A stretch of DNA of 64,000 bases from Bradyrhizobium sp. Ce-3 (GCF_022835695.1 NZ_BQUV01000004.1:558001-622000), one strand, 5' to 3'; positions 33,771-43,715 are shown, numbered from the stretch's first letter. Made by a program: numbers and translations. Notes: generated by a model from the letters alone, not told the origin.

Positions 33771-33912
33771 CACACACTGTCGTCCTGGCGAAAGCCAGGA
33801 CCCATAATCACCGAATTTGATTGTGAATGAGATCGTTGCCCCAGCGTCGCATGACAATTGCCGATTGGGATAATGGGTCCTGGCTTTCGCCAGGACGACG
33901 GCGAGTGTGTGG
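33771..33912. repeat. Large imperfect palindrome (dispersed intergenic element)
   Basis: The left arm (about 33771-33808) and right arm (about 33870-33912) are inverted copies; each arm contains its own hairpin GTCCTGGCGAAAGCCAGGAC or its reverse complement. The element lies between convergent genes and may work as a bidirectional terminator. Confidence 0.75.
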
Positions 33913-33924
33913 TCGATGGTAAAT

Positions 33925-34007
33925 CGTAGGGTGGGTCAGCACAGCGTAACCCGCATCGTCGCCGGATGGTGATGGCGTTGGTGGGTTACGCCGTGCTCCT
34001 CCCTACG
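33925..34007. repeat. Second inverted repeat, overlapping the histidine-kinase stop codon
   Basis: CGTAGGGTGGGTCAGCACAG and following GCGTAACCC (33925-33952) are inverted against GGGTTACGCCGTGCTCCTCC and CTACG (33983-34007). The right arm supplies the kinase stop codon (34003-34005). It resembles a second family of Bradyrhizobium palindromes. Confidence 0.65.
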
Positions 34008-35376
34008 TTTCCGCTGCCGGAAACACCAGCCTGCACAACAATCCCGGCGCGTTGTCGCGCAATTCGATCCGTGCGCCGTGTAGGCTCGCGACTGCCGCGA
34101 CCAGGCTGAGGCCGAGGCCGTTGCCCGGGGTGTAGCGGCTCTGCTCGAGCCGGTAGAATCGCTTGAACACCCGATCGTGCTGCTCGGCGGGGATGCCAGG
34201 GCCGTCATCCGTGATCGAAATCACCGCGCCGCGTTCATCATTGTCGCAGGTCACCGTCACCCGTCCGCCCGGTCGGCCGTGCTTGATGGCGTTGTCGACG
34301 AGATTGGCGATGGCGTCGAACAGCAGGTCACGGTCGCCGGTCACCAGCACCGCCGCATCACCGGCGAGATCAAGGCGGGTGGTGACCTCTTCAGCCGCGG
34401 CATCGTAGAGCTCGACCACCTCGCCGGCGATCTCGACCAGATTGACGGTGCGAAACGCGCCCTTGCGGGCCCGCGTCTCGATTTCGGAGATCCGCGTGAT
34501 CGACGCGAACATCCCGAGCACCGCGTCGAGATCGGCGATGGTGTCGCCGATCAGCGCCGCGTCGCCCTCCCCGTTACGCGGCGTATGATAGGCCTTCTCG
34601 AGCCGGCCGCGCATCCGGGTCAGCGGCGTACGCAGGTCGTGGGCGATGTTCTCGCTGACCTGCTTGACGTCGCCCATCAGGGTCTGGATGCGGTCCAGCA
34701 TCAGATTGAGGTTCTCGGCGACGCGATCCCATTCGTCGTGGCTTCCATGCAGCGGGATGCGCTGGTCGAGGCCGGAGAGCATGATGGCGCGGCTGGTCGC
34801 ATTGATCGATTCGATCCGCCCCACGGTTCGCCGCGTGACCCCGATGCTGGCGGCAGCCGCAAGCCCGATGATCAGCACGACGGCCGCAATGCCTGCGGCC
34901 CTGATCTGCGCCATGAAGCCGTCGAGATCGCTGATGTCGTAGCCGACCAGCAACCGATCGCCGTTCGACAAGGTCTCCGCCACGGCTCGCACCTGCGCGG
35001 TTCCCGAAGCGAGCCGCGGCAACGAGGTCCGAAATTCCTGCCATCCCTGCCCGACGACGTCCGCCGGCCATTGTTTGAGATTTCCGGCCAGCACCTCCGA
35101 TCCTGGGCCAACCAGCAGGTAGATGTGATCCGCAAAGCCCTTGTCCGCGATGCGCTGCGCGATCAACGCGGCCAGACCATCGCGGCCGGACCGCGCATAG
35201 GCATCGTCGAGGCTCGCCTGCTCCGTGACGATGGCGCGGTCGGACCTGTCGCGCACATAGGACAGCGTCGACCAGTAGACATAGGCGAAGATCGCGGACA
35301 CGATCAGGCCGAACACGCCGATGGCGATCAACGCCAGGCGGAAGGTCGATGACCTGAGGGTCTTAGCCAGGAGCAC
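34003..35376 (-). CDS. Sensor histidine kinase
   Basis: 457 residues. Two membrane helices (about 12-34 and about 155-180) flank a periplasmic sensor region of about 120 residues; a HAMP segment, a dimerisation domain with the phospho-accepting His in ENIAHDLRTPLTRMR (about 245), and an HATPase domain (NLVDNAIKHG, ITDDGPGIP, GNGLGLSLV) follow. The start overlaps the response-regulator gene by 14 bases, so the regulator is translated first and coupled. The ligand is unknown; the neighbouring Gly/His-rich secreted protein gene, about 150 bases upstream on the same strand, might be linked. Confidence 0.95.
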   Translation of the reverse strand: MLLAKTLRSSTFRLALIAIGVFGLIVSAIFAYVYWSTLSYVRDRSDRAIVTEQASLDDAYARSGRDGLAALIAQRIADKGFADHIYLLVGPGSEVLAGNLKQWPADVVGQGWQEFRTSLPRLASGTAQVRAVAETLSNGDRLLVGYDISDLDGFMAQIRAAGIAAVVLIIGLAAAASIGVTRRTVGRIESINATSRAIMLSGLDQRIPLHGSHDEWDRVAENLNLMLDRIQTLMGDVKQVSENIAHDLRTPLTRMRGRLEKAYHTPRNGEGDAALIGDTIADLDAVLGMFASITRISEIETRARKGAFRTVNLVEIAGEVVELYDAAAEEVTTRLDLAGDAAVLVTGDRDLLFDAIANLVDNAIKHGRPGGRVTVTCDNDERGAVISITDDGPGIPAEQHDRVFKRFYRLEQSRYTPGNGLGLSLVAAVASLHGARIELRDNAPGLLCRLVFPAAET

Positions 35377-36055
35377 GGAGGCAGTACCCGATGCCGCGGA
35401 TGGTGTGGATCAGCGGATAGGCCTGCTGATCGTCGACCTTGCGGCGCACCCGCCCGACATAGACGTCGATGATGTTGGTCGAGGGATCGAAGTGCAGGTC
35501 CCAAACGTGCTGCAACAGCATGGCGCGCGATACCACGCGGCCCTCGTTGCGCGCGAGATACTCGAGCAGCTGGAATTCCTTCGGCAATAGCGGAATCTTC
35601 CGGCCACGGCGGCTCGCCGTCCGCGCGATCAGATCGACCGCGAGATCGCCGACCCGCAGAATGGTCTCCTTGGCAACGGTCTCGCTACGGCGGCCCAGCG
35701 CTTCCAGCCGCGCCAGCAGCTCGACGAAGGAGAACGGCTTGACCAGATAGTCGTCGCCGCCGGCACGCAAGCCGCGCACGCGATCATCGACCTCGCCGAG
35801 CGCGCTGATGATCAGGAACGGCACCGCGATGCCGTCGTCGCGCATCTGGCGCATCACCGCAATGCCGTCGATATCGGGCAACATGCGATCGATCGTGATC
35901 ACGGCATAGTCGCGCGCCGCCCCCTGGCTGAGCGCCTCACGGCCGTTCGCCGCCAGGTCCACCTCGTAGCCACTGATGGTGAGCTCCTCGACGAGCTGAT
36001 CCGCGGTTTCAGGATCGTCCTCGACGACGAGAATGCGGCGGTGAGCTCCGGTCAT
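35363..36055 (-). CDS. OmpR/PhoB-family response regulator
   Basis: 230 residues. The receiver domain has the acidic pair VVEDDPE, the phospho-acceptor Asp in ITIDRMLPDIDG (about 56), and the Lys in YLVKPFSF. The C-terminal winged helix has LLPKEFQLLEYLARNEGRVV and VDVYVGRVRRK-type recognition elements (here IIDVYVGRVRRKV). It is cognate to the kinase encoded directly downstream. Its leader carries a triple repeat listed separately. Confidence 0.95.
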   Translation of the reverse strand: MTGAHRRILVVEDDPETADQLVEELTISGYEVDLAANGREALSQGAARDYAVITIDRMLPDIDGIAVMRQMRDDGIAVPFLIISALGEVDDRVRGLRAGGDDYLVKPFSFVELLARLEALGRRSETVAKETILRVGDLAVDLIARTASRRGRKIPLLPKEFQLLEYLARNEGRVVSRAMLLQHVWDLHFDPSTNIIDVYVGRVRRKVDDQQAYPLIHTIRGIGYCLRAPG

Positions 36056-36061
36056 CTTGTT

Positions 36062-36110
36062 GAACTCTCCGAGTTGTCTTGAACTCTCCGAGTTCTCACA
36101 CTCTCCGAGC
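36062..36110 (-). promoter_or_regulatory. Three direct repeats in the response-regulator leader, each with a Shine-Dalgarno-like core
   Basis: On the plus strand ACTCTCCGAG begins at 36064, 36083 and 36100. Read in the gene direction the first two are AACTCGGAGAGTT, a mini-palindrome around GGAGA; the copy nearest the ATG provides GGAGAG nine bases before the start. This could be autoregulation by the response regulator or repeated ribosome sites. Confidence 0.5.
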
Positions 36111-36207
36111 GCCCGCGCCCCGCGACGATCGCCGCCAGACTATCCCATTCCGGGGCTGGATGGAACGCCTGGCGACGACCGCGACAACGGTGCGGTTGGT
36201 TGGGCGA

Positions 36208-36717
36208 TCACCAATAGTCCCCGCACACATTGACCCATTGCAGGCCGTAGGCCGTCCATACCCTGCGGTAACAGCCGTCGTAATAATCGGCATAGACGTA
36301 AGGCCCGCCGAAGAATGCGAAGCGATGGAAGCGGTGATGATGGAAGAAGCCGCCATGATGGAAGAAGCGACCGCCGTGGAAACCGGCGCCGGCAAATCGC
36401 GGGCCGAACGCGGGAGCGCCTGCGAAGCGCGCGCCGCCGAAATGCCCGCCGCCGCCCATGGCGGCAAACGCCATGCCGCCGCCACGCATACCGCCGCCGA
36501 AACCACCGCCATGCATGCCGCCGCCAAAGCCGCCACCGTGCATGCCGCCGCCCATGGCACCAGCAAAGCCACCGCCGTGGCCGCCACCGAAGCCACCGCC
36601 GCCGCCATGTCCGCCACCACCTCCACCACCGCCGCCTCTGGCGAGGGCAGCGGGTGCGAACGCAACGCTGACTGCGAGCGTCGCAGCCGTGAGACACGTG
36701 AGAAGCCTGTTCTTCAT
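36208..36717 (-). CDS. Secreted glycine/histidine-rich protein
   Basis: 169 residues preceded by AGGGAGGG. A signal peptide (MKNRLLTCLTAATLAVSVAF then APAALA) is followed by low-complexity glycine: a nine-Gly run, then tandem MHGGGFGG units, then a His/Phe/Tyr-rich region (FHGGRFFHHGGFFHHHRFHR) and a C-terminal CYRRVWTAYGLQWVNVCGDY segment with two Cys. The C-terminal motif recurs in short exported proteins of rhizobia in my experience; function is unknown. His clusters suggest metal binding (inference). Confidence 0.8.
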   Translation of the reverse strand: MKNRLLTCLTAATLAVSVAFAPAALARGGGGGGGGGHGGGGGFGGGHGGGFAGAMGGGMHGGGFGGGMHGGGFGGGMRGGGMAFAAMGGGGHFGGARFAGAPAFGPRFAGAGFHGGRFFHHGGFFHHHRFHRFAFFGGPYVYADYYDGCYRRVWTAYGLQWVNVCGDYW

Positions 36718-37146
36718 GAAACCCTCCCTGATTGGGACCGCGGCGAACCTCTCGTCGCCGCATGCAGAGGACGATCAGAAGACGCAAGCGTGAGGCCGAC
36801 TTCAACTGACAAATGCGCCAGATTCTGACATCCGATTTAGGATTGGCGAACGCGCCGGCAGGTGCGGCAAATGGCTGGATCAAGGCCACGACTGCGTTGG
36901 CCGAGATCGACGGACATTTGGCTGGAATCAGCGGCTGGCGCGCGTTGATTCGATCCGCCGGGTTTCTTAATCCTGCACCTATCCAAAACACGACGTCGTC
37001 GTGGCGGGATCGCCGGTCCGGTTCACAATTTGTCGATCGCCGGGTTTCCGTCGCGCCGGCCGCAACCCATCCACGATGCAATCGTCTTCACCGGGCTTCT
37101 CTCAGCGCCGGGACGACGAGTGCTGACTTCCAGCAAGGAGCTATCG
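36718..37146. other. Intergenic region between the Gly-rich gene and catalase
   Basis: No supported gene. The two flanking genes diverge, so both promoters should lie here. No clear OxyR-type dyad or -35/-10 pair could be picked with confidence. Confidence 0.4.
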
Positions 37147-38610
37147 ATGAGCGACGAGACCAAACGCCCGTTTTTGACCCACGCCTCCGGCGCACCCGTT
37201 GCCGATAATGTGAACATCATGACCGCGGGTCCGCGCGGCCCGGCGCTGCTGCAGGACGTCTGGCTGATCGAGAAGCTCGCGCATTTTCACCGCGAAGTGA
37301 TCCCGGAGCGCCGGATGCACGCCAAGGGCGCCGGCGCGCACGGCACCTTCACCGTCACCCACGACATCACGCGCTACACCAAGGCCAGCATCTTCGCGGA
37401 GATCGGCAAGCAGACGCCGATGTTCGCGCGGTTCTCGACCGTCGCCGGCGAACGCGGCGCCGCCGATGCCGAGCGCGACATCCGCGGCTTCGCGCTGAAA
37501 TTCTACAGCGATGAAGGCAATTGGGATGTGGTGGGCAACAACACGCCGGTGTTCTTCTTCCGCGATCCCCTGCGCTTCATCGACCTCAACCACGCGATCA
37601 AGCGCCATCCGCGCACTGGCGTGCGTGACCCCGACATGAACTGGGATTTCTGGACGCTGCTGCCGGAAGCGCTGCACCAGGTCACCATCGTCATGAGCGA
37701 GCGCGGTATCCCCAGGAGCTTCCGCCATCAGCACGGCTTCGGCAGCCACACCTACAGCTTCATCAACGCCGGCAACGAGCGGGTCTGGGTGAAGTTCCAC
37801 TTCCGCACCCGGCAGGGCGTCGAGAATCTGACCGACGCCGAGGCCGAGGCGCTGGTCGGCAAGGACCGCGAAAGCCACCAGCGCGACCTGTTCAACAGCA
37901 TCGAGCATGGCGATTTCCCGCGTTGGACGCTGTTCATCCAGGTGATGACGGACGCGCAAGCCGAGGCCTTCAAGTTCAACCCGTTCGATCTGACCAAGGT
38001 ATGGCCGAAGGCGGAGTATCCCCTGATCGAGGTCGGGTATTTCGAGCTCAATCGCAACCCGGAGAATTTCTTCGCCGAGGTCGAGCAGGCCGCGTTCACG
38101 CCGGCCAACGTCGTGCCCGGGATCGGCTATTCACCGGACAAGATGCTGCAGGCCCGCCTGTTCTCCTATGGCGACGCGCAGCGCTACCGGCTCGGCGTCA
38201 ACCACCACCAGATCCCGGTCAACGCACCGAAATGCCCGTTCCACAGCTATCACCGCGACGGCGCGATGCGCACCGACGGCAATCTCGGCGCCACGCTGAC
38301 CTATTGGCCGAACAGCCATGGCGAATGGACCGACCAGCCGCAGCTCAACGAGCCGCCGCTGGAAATCTCAGGCGCGGCCGCGCATTGGGATCATCGCGTT
38401 GATGAGGACCACTGGCAGCAGCCGGGAAATCTGTTCCGCAAGATGAGTGCGGCCCAAAAGCAGGCGCTGTTCGACAACACCGCCCGCCAGGTCGGCCAGG
38501 CGTCGAAGCACATCCAGGACCGGCATGTCGCGAATTGCAGCAAGGCCGATCCGGGTTACGGCAAGGGTGTCGCTGACGCGCTCGCGCGGTTTGCGGCGGG
38601 AAAGCTTTAG
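37147..38610 (+). CDS. katA: Catalase, monofunctional haem type
   Basis: 487 residues from the ATG at 37147 with AAGGAG upstream. It disproportionates hydrogen peroxide. Catalytic His in [19 protein letters not shown] (about 59), catalytic Asn in [20 protein letters not shown] (about 132) and proximal haem Tyr in [14 protein letters not shown] (about 342) are all present. The length fits the small-subunit clade. No signal peptide, so it is cytoplasmic. It stands alone. Confidence 0.95.
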   Translation: MSDETKRPFLTHASGAPVADNVNIMTAGPRGPALLQDVWLIEKLAHFHREVIPERRMHAKGAGAHGTFTVTHDITRYTKASIFAEIGKQTPMFARFSTVAGERGAADAERDIRGFALKFYSDEGNWDVVGNNTPVFFFRDPLRFIDLNHAIKRHPRTGVRDPDMNWDFWTLLPEALHQVTIVMSERGIPRSFRHQHGFGSHTYSFINAGNERVWVKFHFRTRQGVENLTDAEAEALVGKDRESHQRDLFNSIEHGDFPRWTLFIQVMTDAQAEAFKFNPFDLTKVWPKAEYPLIEVGYFELNRNPENFFAEVEQAAFTPANVVPGIGYSPDKMLQARLFSYGDAQRYRLGVNHHQIPVNAPKCPFHSYHRDGAMRTDGNLGATLTYWPNSHGEWTDQPQLNEPPLEISGAAAHWDHRVDEDHWQQPGNLFRKMSAAQKQALFDNTARQVGQASKHIQDRHVANCSKADPGYGKGVADALARFAAGKL

Positions 38611-38696
38611 CGCAAGCCGGGACGGATCAAGTACCGCTTTCGCTCCGTCATCCCCGCGCAATGGCGCAGCCATTGTCGCTGGACGAGCGCGCAGCG

Positions 38697-38744
38697 CGTC
38701 TCGAAGGATGCACGGGCACAGTCTGGCCGTCGTGCTTCGAGACG
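38697..38744. repeat. Intergenic hairpin/repeat after catalase
   Basis: CGTCTCGAAG (38697-38706) and CTTCGAGACG (38735-38744) form a perfect 10-bp stem; a second small hairpin (GGCCGCTACGCGGCC) follows. The pattern resembles a repeated intergenic element in Bradyrhizobium and may also terminate the convergent catalase and tex transcripts. Confidence 0.55.
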
Positions 38745-38795
38745 GCCGCTACGCGGCCTCCTCAGCATGACGGGGATTGCGCCCGCATAGCGGAC

Positions 38796-41141
38796 CTAAG
38801 TCGGCTTGCCGCGGCCGCTCTTCTCGGCGGCGCGGCGTAGCGCCTCGGCGAGCGCGCCGCCGCCGGACTGCTCCTGCGGACGGCGCGGCGCCGACGACGT
38901 CATCTTGGCGGAGCCGCGCGAGAAATCGCGTGACGGTCCCGCGTTGTCCTTCTTCGGACCGATCTCGTCGTCAAGCCGCAAGGTCAGCGCGATGCGCTTG
39001 CGCGCGACCTCGACGTCCAGCACCTTGACCTTGACGATGTCGCCCGGCTTCACCACCTCGCGCGGGTCCTTGATGAAATTCCGCGACATCGCCGAGATGT
39101 GCACCAGCCCGTCCTGGTGCACGCCGATATCGACGAACGCGCCAAAGGCGGCGACGTTGGTCACCGTGCCCTCGAGGATCATGCCCTTCTTGAGGTCCTT
39201 GACCTCCTCGACGCCGTCCTTGAACACTGCCGCCTTGAACGCCGGACGCGGGTCGCGGCCGGGCTTTTCCAGCTCGCGCAGAATGTCGGTGACGGTCGGC
39301 AGGCCGAACGTATCGTCGACAAAGGATTGCGGCCTGAGCCCGCGCACCACGTCGGCGTTGCCGATCAGCGCCTTGATGTCGCTCTTGGTCGCCTCGAGGA
39401 TGCGGCGCACCACCGGATAGGCTTCCGGATGCACGCCGGATGAATCGAGCGGGTCCTCGCCATTGCTGATGCGCAGGAAGCCGGCGCATTGCTCGAACGC
39501 CTTCGGTCCGAGCCGCGGCACCTCCTTGAGCGCCTTGCGCGACTTGAACGGGCCGTTGGCGTCGCGGTGCTGCACGATGCTCTGCGCGAGCCCCTGCCCG
39601 ATGCCCGACACCCGCGCCAGCAGCGGCACCGAGGCCGTGTTGGCATCGACGCCGACGGCGTTCACGCAGTCTTCCACCACCGCATCGAGCGAGCGCGCCA
39701 GCTTGGCCTCGCCGAGATCGTGTTGGTACTGACCGACGCCGATCGCCTTCGGTTCGATCTTGACCAATTCGGCCAGCGGATCCTGCAGGCGCCGCGCGAT
39801 CGAGACCGCACCGCGAATGGTGACGTCGAGGTCGGGCAATTCGCTCGAGGCGAAGGCGGAGGCCGAATAGACCGACGCGCCGGCCTCGGAGACCACGATC
39901 TTGGTCATCTTGCGCTCGGGCAGCCGCTTCACCAGCTCGGCGGCGAGCTTGTCGGTCTCGCGTGAAGCCGTGCCGTTGCCGATCGCGATCAGCTCGACGC
40001 CGTGCTCGATCGCGAGCTTGCCGAGGATCGCCAGCGCCTCGTCCCAGCGCCGCTGCGGCTCGTGCGGGAAGATCGCGGTATGCGCCACCACCTTGCCGGT
40101 GGCATCGATTACCGCGACCTTGACGCCGGTGCGATAGCCGGGATCGAGCCCCATGGTGGCGCGCGGGCCGGCCGGCGCCGCCAGCAGCAGGTCGCGCAGA
40201 TTGGAAGCGAACACCCGCACCGCTTCGGTCTCGGCCGCGGTCCAAAGCCGCATCCGCAGGTCGATGTTGAGATGAATCTGGATCTTGGTGCGCCAGGCCC
40301 AGCGCACGGTCTCCGTCAGCCACTTGTCGCCCTTGCGGCCCTGGCTGGAGATCGCAAAGCGGTTCATGATCCGGAGCTCGTAGAGACCGGGCACGCCGAC
40401 CACAGGCTCCTGCGCTTCCGGCTTGATCGCGAGATCGAGTATCTCTTCCTTCTCGCCGCGGAACAGCGCCAGGATGCGGTGCGACGGCAGCTTCGGCAAC
40501 GGTTCGGAGAAATCGAAATAGTCCTTGAACTTCTCGCCCTCGGTTTTCTTGCCGGTGCGGACGGTCGAGGCCATGATGCCGTTCGACCACATCTCCTCGC
40601 GCAGCGCGCCGATCAGGTCGGCATCCTCGGCGAAGCGCTCGACCAGGATGGCGCGGGCGCCGTCCAGCGCGGCGGCGACGTCGGCGACCTGCTTCTCGGC
40701 ATTGACGAAGGGGGCAGCCGCCTCGTTCGGGTCGTGCTGCGGTTGGCTCAGGAGCTGATCGGCGAGCGGCTCGAGCCCGGCCTCCTTGGCGATCTCGGCC
40801 TTGGTGCGGCGCTTCGGCTTGTACGGCAGGTAGATGTCTTCCAGACGGCCCTTGCTGTCGGCCGCCATGATCTGGGCTTCGAGCGCGGCATCGAGCTTGC
40901 CCTGCTCGCGGATCGAGTTGAGCACCGCGGTGCGGCGTTCCTCGAGCTCGCGCAAGTATGTCAGCCGCTCCTCCAGCGTGCGCAGCTGTGCGTCATCGAG
41001 CGCGCCGGTGAGCTCCTTGCGGTATCGCGCGATGAACGGCACCGTAGCGCCGCCGTCGAGCAGCGTCACCGCCGCCTCGACCTGCTCGTCGCGAACCCCC
41101 AGCTCCTGCGCAATCTGATGATGAATCTTTGCCACGCTCAT
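38796..41141 (-). CDS. tex: Tex family RNA-binding transcription accessory protein
   Basis: 781 residues with the full Tex layout: N-terminal helical region ([20 protein letters not shown]), the YqgF/RNase-H-like domain ([20 protein letters not shown]), helix-hairpin-helix repeats ([20 protein letters not shown]), and a C-terminal S1 RNA-binding domain (about 645-720; [27 protein letters not shown]). A Lys/Ser/Arg-rich tail follows. Tex acts in the cytoplasm on nucleic acid and affects transcription and stress tolerance. It is a single-gene unit here. Confidence 0.95.
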   Translation of the reverse strand: MSVAKIHHQIAQELGVRDEQVEAAVTLLDGGATVPFIARYRKELTGALDDAQLRTLEERLTYLRELEERRTAVLNSIREQGKLDAALEAQIMAADSKGRLEDIYLPYKPKRRTKAEIAKEAGLEPLADQLLSQPQHDPNEAAAPFVNAEKQVADVAAALDGARAILVERFAEDADLIGALREEMWSNGIMASTVRTGKKTEGEKFKDYFDFSEPLPKLPSHRILALFRGEKEEILDLAIKPEAQEPVVGVPGLYELRIMNRFAISSQGRKGDKWLTETVRWAWRTKIQIHLNIDLRMRLWTAAETEAVRVFASNLRDLLLAAPAGPRATMGLDPGYRTGVKVAVIDATGKVVAHTAIFPHEPQRRWDEALAILGKLAIEHGVELIAIGNGTASRETDKLAAELVKRLPERKMTKIVVSEAGASVYSASAFASSELPDLDVTIRGAVSIARRLQDPLAELVKIEPKAIGVGQYQHDLGEAKLARSLDAVVEDCVNAVGVDANTASVPLLARVSGIGQGLAQSIVQHRDANGPFKSRKALKEVPRLGPKAFEQCAGFLRISNGEDPLDSSGVHPEAYPVVRRILEATKSDIKALIGNADVVRGLRPQSFVDDTFGLPTVTDILRELEKPGRDPRPAFKAAVFKDGVEEVKDLKKGMILEGTVTNVAAFGAFVDIGVHQDGLVHISAMSRNFIKDPREVVKPGDIVKVKVLDVEVARKRIALTLRLDDEIGPKKDNAGPSRDFSRGSAKMTSSAPRRPQEQSGGGALAEALRRAAEKSGRGKPT

Positions 41142-41256
41142 CTCTCTGAAATTCCATTGCGTCGCCGGATCACCGACGGCGCGGACGCCGCTTATGGACC
41201 ATCCCGGAATGATTCATCAAGGCGCGCTGTGGATCAAATTGGGCGCACGCCGCAAT

Positions 41257-42111
41257 CTATTTCCGGGATGTTTGACGCCCGCGGCTTGACAAATAAACCC
41301 GCGCCGCATTGCCGCCGAAAATCGCGGCCTTTGCGTCACTTGACAAATCAGCCAGCAGAGTCTCCGCCGCCTCGAACCAGTGTGCATAGCCGCCGGCGAG
41401 ATTGATGACAGGCCAATCGCTGCCCCACAGCATCCGTTGCGGGGAGAAACATGCCAGTGCATGATCCACCGCCTCGCGCAAGTCGGCGAGCTGCCAGTTC
41501 GGCGCCGCCTCCGTCGCAAGACCCGACAGCTTGCAGACGACGTTGGAGCGGGTGGCCAGGCTTGCGATGTCGTCCTTCCAGGCCGCGATGTCACCGGTTG
41601 CGAGCTGCGGCTTGCCGAAATGGTCGAGCACGAATTGCAGGTCGGGATGACGATCGACCACCTGAATGAGCCGCGGCAAATGGCGCGGCAGCACCAGTGC
41701 GTCGAACACGAGGCCGTACTGCGCCATAGCCTCGAGCGGCGCGGCCAGTTCCGGCCGCAGCAGCCAGTCATCGTCGGCGATGTCCTGCACCATCGGCCGC
41801 AGGCCGACCAGCAGTTCGCGATCGGCTGCCGCGTCGACCCGCGTCGCGGCGTCGTCAGCATCGAAATCGATCCAGCCGACCACGCCGCGCACCTGCTCGG
41901 TGCCTTTGGCCACATCGAGCATGAACGCCGTCTCGGCTTCAGTCGGTGCGGCCTGCACCAGGATGGTGCCTTCGATCGCGGCCGCTGCGAGGTGCGGCGC
42001 CAGATCGGCCAGGCCGAAGTCGCGATAGATCGGCCCGCGCTCGGGCGTCAGCCAGCCGTAATCGGCGCGGGCCAGGGTCCAGACGTGGTGATGGGCATCG
42101 ATCCGCATCAT
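41257..42111 (-). CDS. Amidohydrolase family sugar-lactonase-like protein (COG3618)
   Basis: 284 residues starting MMRIDAHHHVW, the HxH metal site at about residues 5-9. Further family markers are QVRGVVGWIDFDADD, LQFVLDHFGKPQ and the C-terminal MLWGSDWPVINLAGGY with the catalytic Asp intact. Related enzymes hydrolyse L-fucono-, L-rhamnono- and galactaro-lactones. Its ATG overlaps the stop of the aldo/keto reductase gene (ATGA), giving a dehydrogenase-lactonase pair typical of non-phosphorylative sugar oxidation. Confidence 0.9.
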   Translation of the reverse strand: MMRIDAHHHVWTLARADYGWLTPERGPIYRDFGLADLAPHLAAAAIEGTILVQAAPTEAETAFMLDVAKGTEQVRGVVGWIDFDADDAATRVDAAADRELLVGLRPMVQDIADDDWLLRPELAAPLEAMAQYGLVFDALVLPRHLPRLIQVVDRHPDLQFVLDHFGKPQLATGDIAAWKDDIASLATRSNVVCKLSGLATEAAPNWQLADLREAVDHALACFSPQRMLWGSDWPVINLAGGYAHWFEAAETLLADLSSDAKAAIFGGNAARVYLSSRGRQTSRK

Positions 42112-43157
42112 GCCGGCACCGGCGCGTGCAGGTCGAGCAGCCGCTCGGCCTTCAGATCACGCCACAGCGCGGCCGGGACGGGCGACGACAAGGCGGCGAC
42201 GTTGCGCTCAACCTCCTGCGGCGTCTGCGCGCCGAGCACGAGGCTCGCGACCGCGGGATGGCCGAGCGCGAAATGCAGCGCCGCGGTCGGCAGCGGCACG
42301 CCATGGGCGCGGCAGACGCGCTCGATCGCCGCGACCTTCTGCATCACGTCGGGCGGCGCGTCCTTGTAATTGTACTTGGCGCCGGCAACCGCGCCGGTCG
42401 CCAGGATGCCGGAATTGAACACGCCGCCGAGCATCATGCCGATGCCTTGCTTCTCTGCCAGCGGCAGGAACTCGGCGAGCGCCGGCTGCTCCAGCAGCGA
42501 GTAGCGGCCGGCCAGCAGCATGGTGTCGAAGGTGCCCGCCTTGGCGAAGCGCACGCACATCTCGGCCTCGTTGACACCGATCCCGATGCCCTTGACCACG
42601 CGCTCGGCGCGAAGCTTGTCGAGCGCGACGTAGGCACCCTCCATCGCCTCGCGAAACCGCGCCTCGATCGCGTCGGCTCCGTGGGTCCAGACGTCGACGT
42701 CGTGGATCAGCAGCAGCTCGATGCGATCGGTGCCGAGCCGCAGCAACGACTGCTCGACCGAGCGCATGGTACCGTCATAGGAATAGTCGAACACCGCGCG
42801 GTGCGGCGCGCCGCCGGCGAAATTGGAGCCATCGCCGCGGCCGTGAAATGGGTCCATCCAGCGACCGACCTTGGTGCAGACGACGATTTCGTCGCGTGCC
42901 ACGCGACGCAGCGCGGTGCCGCTGCGATGCTCGGCGAGGCCATGGCCATAGAGCGGGGAGGAATCCAGCAGGTTGACCCCCAGCGCGAAGGCCCGCTCCG
43001 CCGCCGCGATCGCGGTCGCATCATCGAGCTGCACGAAGAGATCGCCGAGCGGCGCGGTGCCGAAGCCGAGGATGGAGACATCGAGCCCGGTGCGACCGAG
43101 CCTGCGACGCGGCAGCGCCGAAGCAGGCGCCAGATGTGAGGATGAAGATTGGTTCAC
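42108..43157 (-). CDS. Aldo/keto reductase (L-fucose/D-threo-aldose dehydrogenase-like)
   Basis: 349 residues from the GTG at 43157 (MNQSSSSHL-type start with a GGGAG box nine bases away); an ATG at 43256 would add 33 unlikely residues. AKR motifs: RRRLGRTGLDVSILGFGTAP, the catalytic Asp-Tyr pair in LLDSSPLYGHG, Lys in VVCTKVGRW, and IELLLIHDVD. This branch oxidises aldoses such as L-fucose to lactones. It is coupled to the lactonase gene, so the pair probably converts a sugar to a sugar acid. Confidence 0.9.
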   Translation of the reverse strand: MNQSSSSHLAPASALPRRRLGRTGLDVSILGFGTAPLGDLFVQLDDATAIAAAERAFALGVNLLDSSPLYGHGLAEHRSGTALRRVARDEIVVCTKVGRWMDPFHGRGDGSNFAGGAPHRAVFDYSYDGTMRSVEQSLLRLGTDRIELLLIHDVDVWTHGADAIEARFREAMEGAYVALDKLRAERVVKGIGIGVNEAEMCVRFAKAGTFDTMLLAGRYSLLEQPALAEFLPLAEKQGIGMMLGGVFNSGILATGAVAGAKYNYKDAPPDVMQKVAAIERVCRAHGVPLPTAALHFALGHPAVASLVLGAQTPQEVERNVAALSSPVPAALWRDLKAERLLDLHAPVPA

Positions 43158-43315
43158 CGTGACGGCTCCCGTGCAGTTTTCTTGCTTGCAGGGGACACTA
43201 GCCTCGCAGGCGCGCCGAGCACAAGCGGACGCGCGTCGCGCTTCACATGCAGGCAACGGGCCGACCGACGGTCAAAAGTTCCGTACCACCGCCGATCTGC
43301 GATGACGGCGCCTTC

Positions 43316-43633
43316 CTATTCGTCGCCGGAGCGGATCTCCTCGGCGATGTTGTCGACCACCACGGGGCTCTCGAAATAGGCGACCGTCGGATCGGCGCCA
43401 TATTTCTCGCGGGCACCGGCGCGCCATGCATCGGTGTACAGTGCTTCCGCCTCGCCCCGCGAGTTCCAGAAATAGATCCCGCCGGCCGTCATGCCGTCCT
43501 CGGACAGCACGTAGGTCTTGCGAAACAGCCCCTGAACGCCGCGATAGATCGGCGCGGTGCTCAGGAAGATGCTGCGGGCTTCCTCGCGCGTGATCGGCTT
43601 TGGCAATCTGAACGTCGTGACGGCGGTAATCAT
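43316..43633 (-). CDS. YdhR-like monooxygenase family protein
   Basis: 105 residues from the ATG at 43633 with AGGAG eight bases upstream. The dimeric alpha/beta-barrel pattern of YdhR proteins is visible: ITAVTTFRLPKPITREEARS, YRGVQGLFRKTYVLSEDG, GGIYFWNSRGEAEALYTDAW. YdhR-type proteins are putative ferredoxin-fold monooxygenases acting on aromatic or quinone compounds. It is divergent from a TetR gene across a long palindrome. Confidence 0.82.
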   Translation of the reverse strand: MITAVTTFRLPKPITREEARSIFLSTAPIYRGVQGLFRKTYVLSEDGMTAGGIYFWNSRGEAEALYTDAWRAGAREKYGADPTVAYFESPVVVDNIAEEIRSGDE

Positions 43634-43652
43634 TTCGATCTCCTGCGGCATC

Positions 43653-43694
43653 ATTCTTGACATCATTGTCAATATTGACGATCGTGTCAAGAAT
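43653..43694. promoter_or_regulatory. 42-bp palindromic operator between YdhR-like and TetR genes
   Basis: The left arm ATTCTTGACATCATTGTCAA and the right arm are mirror images with only three mismatches per half (43653-43694, centre between 43673 and 43674). TTGACA occurs in each arm, one per strand, giving a -35 candidate for both genes; on the minus strand AATGAT lies 17 bases downstream as a -10. It fits a TetR operator covering both promoters. Confidence 0.7.
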
Positions 43695-43715
43695 GGCTTG
43701 CTGGAGCGAAATCAC

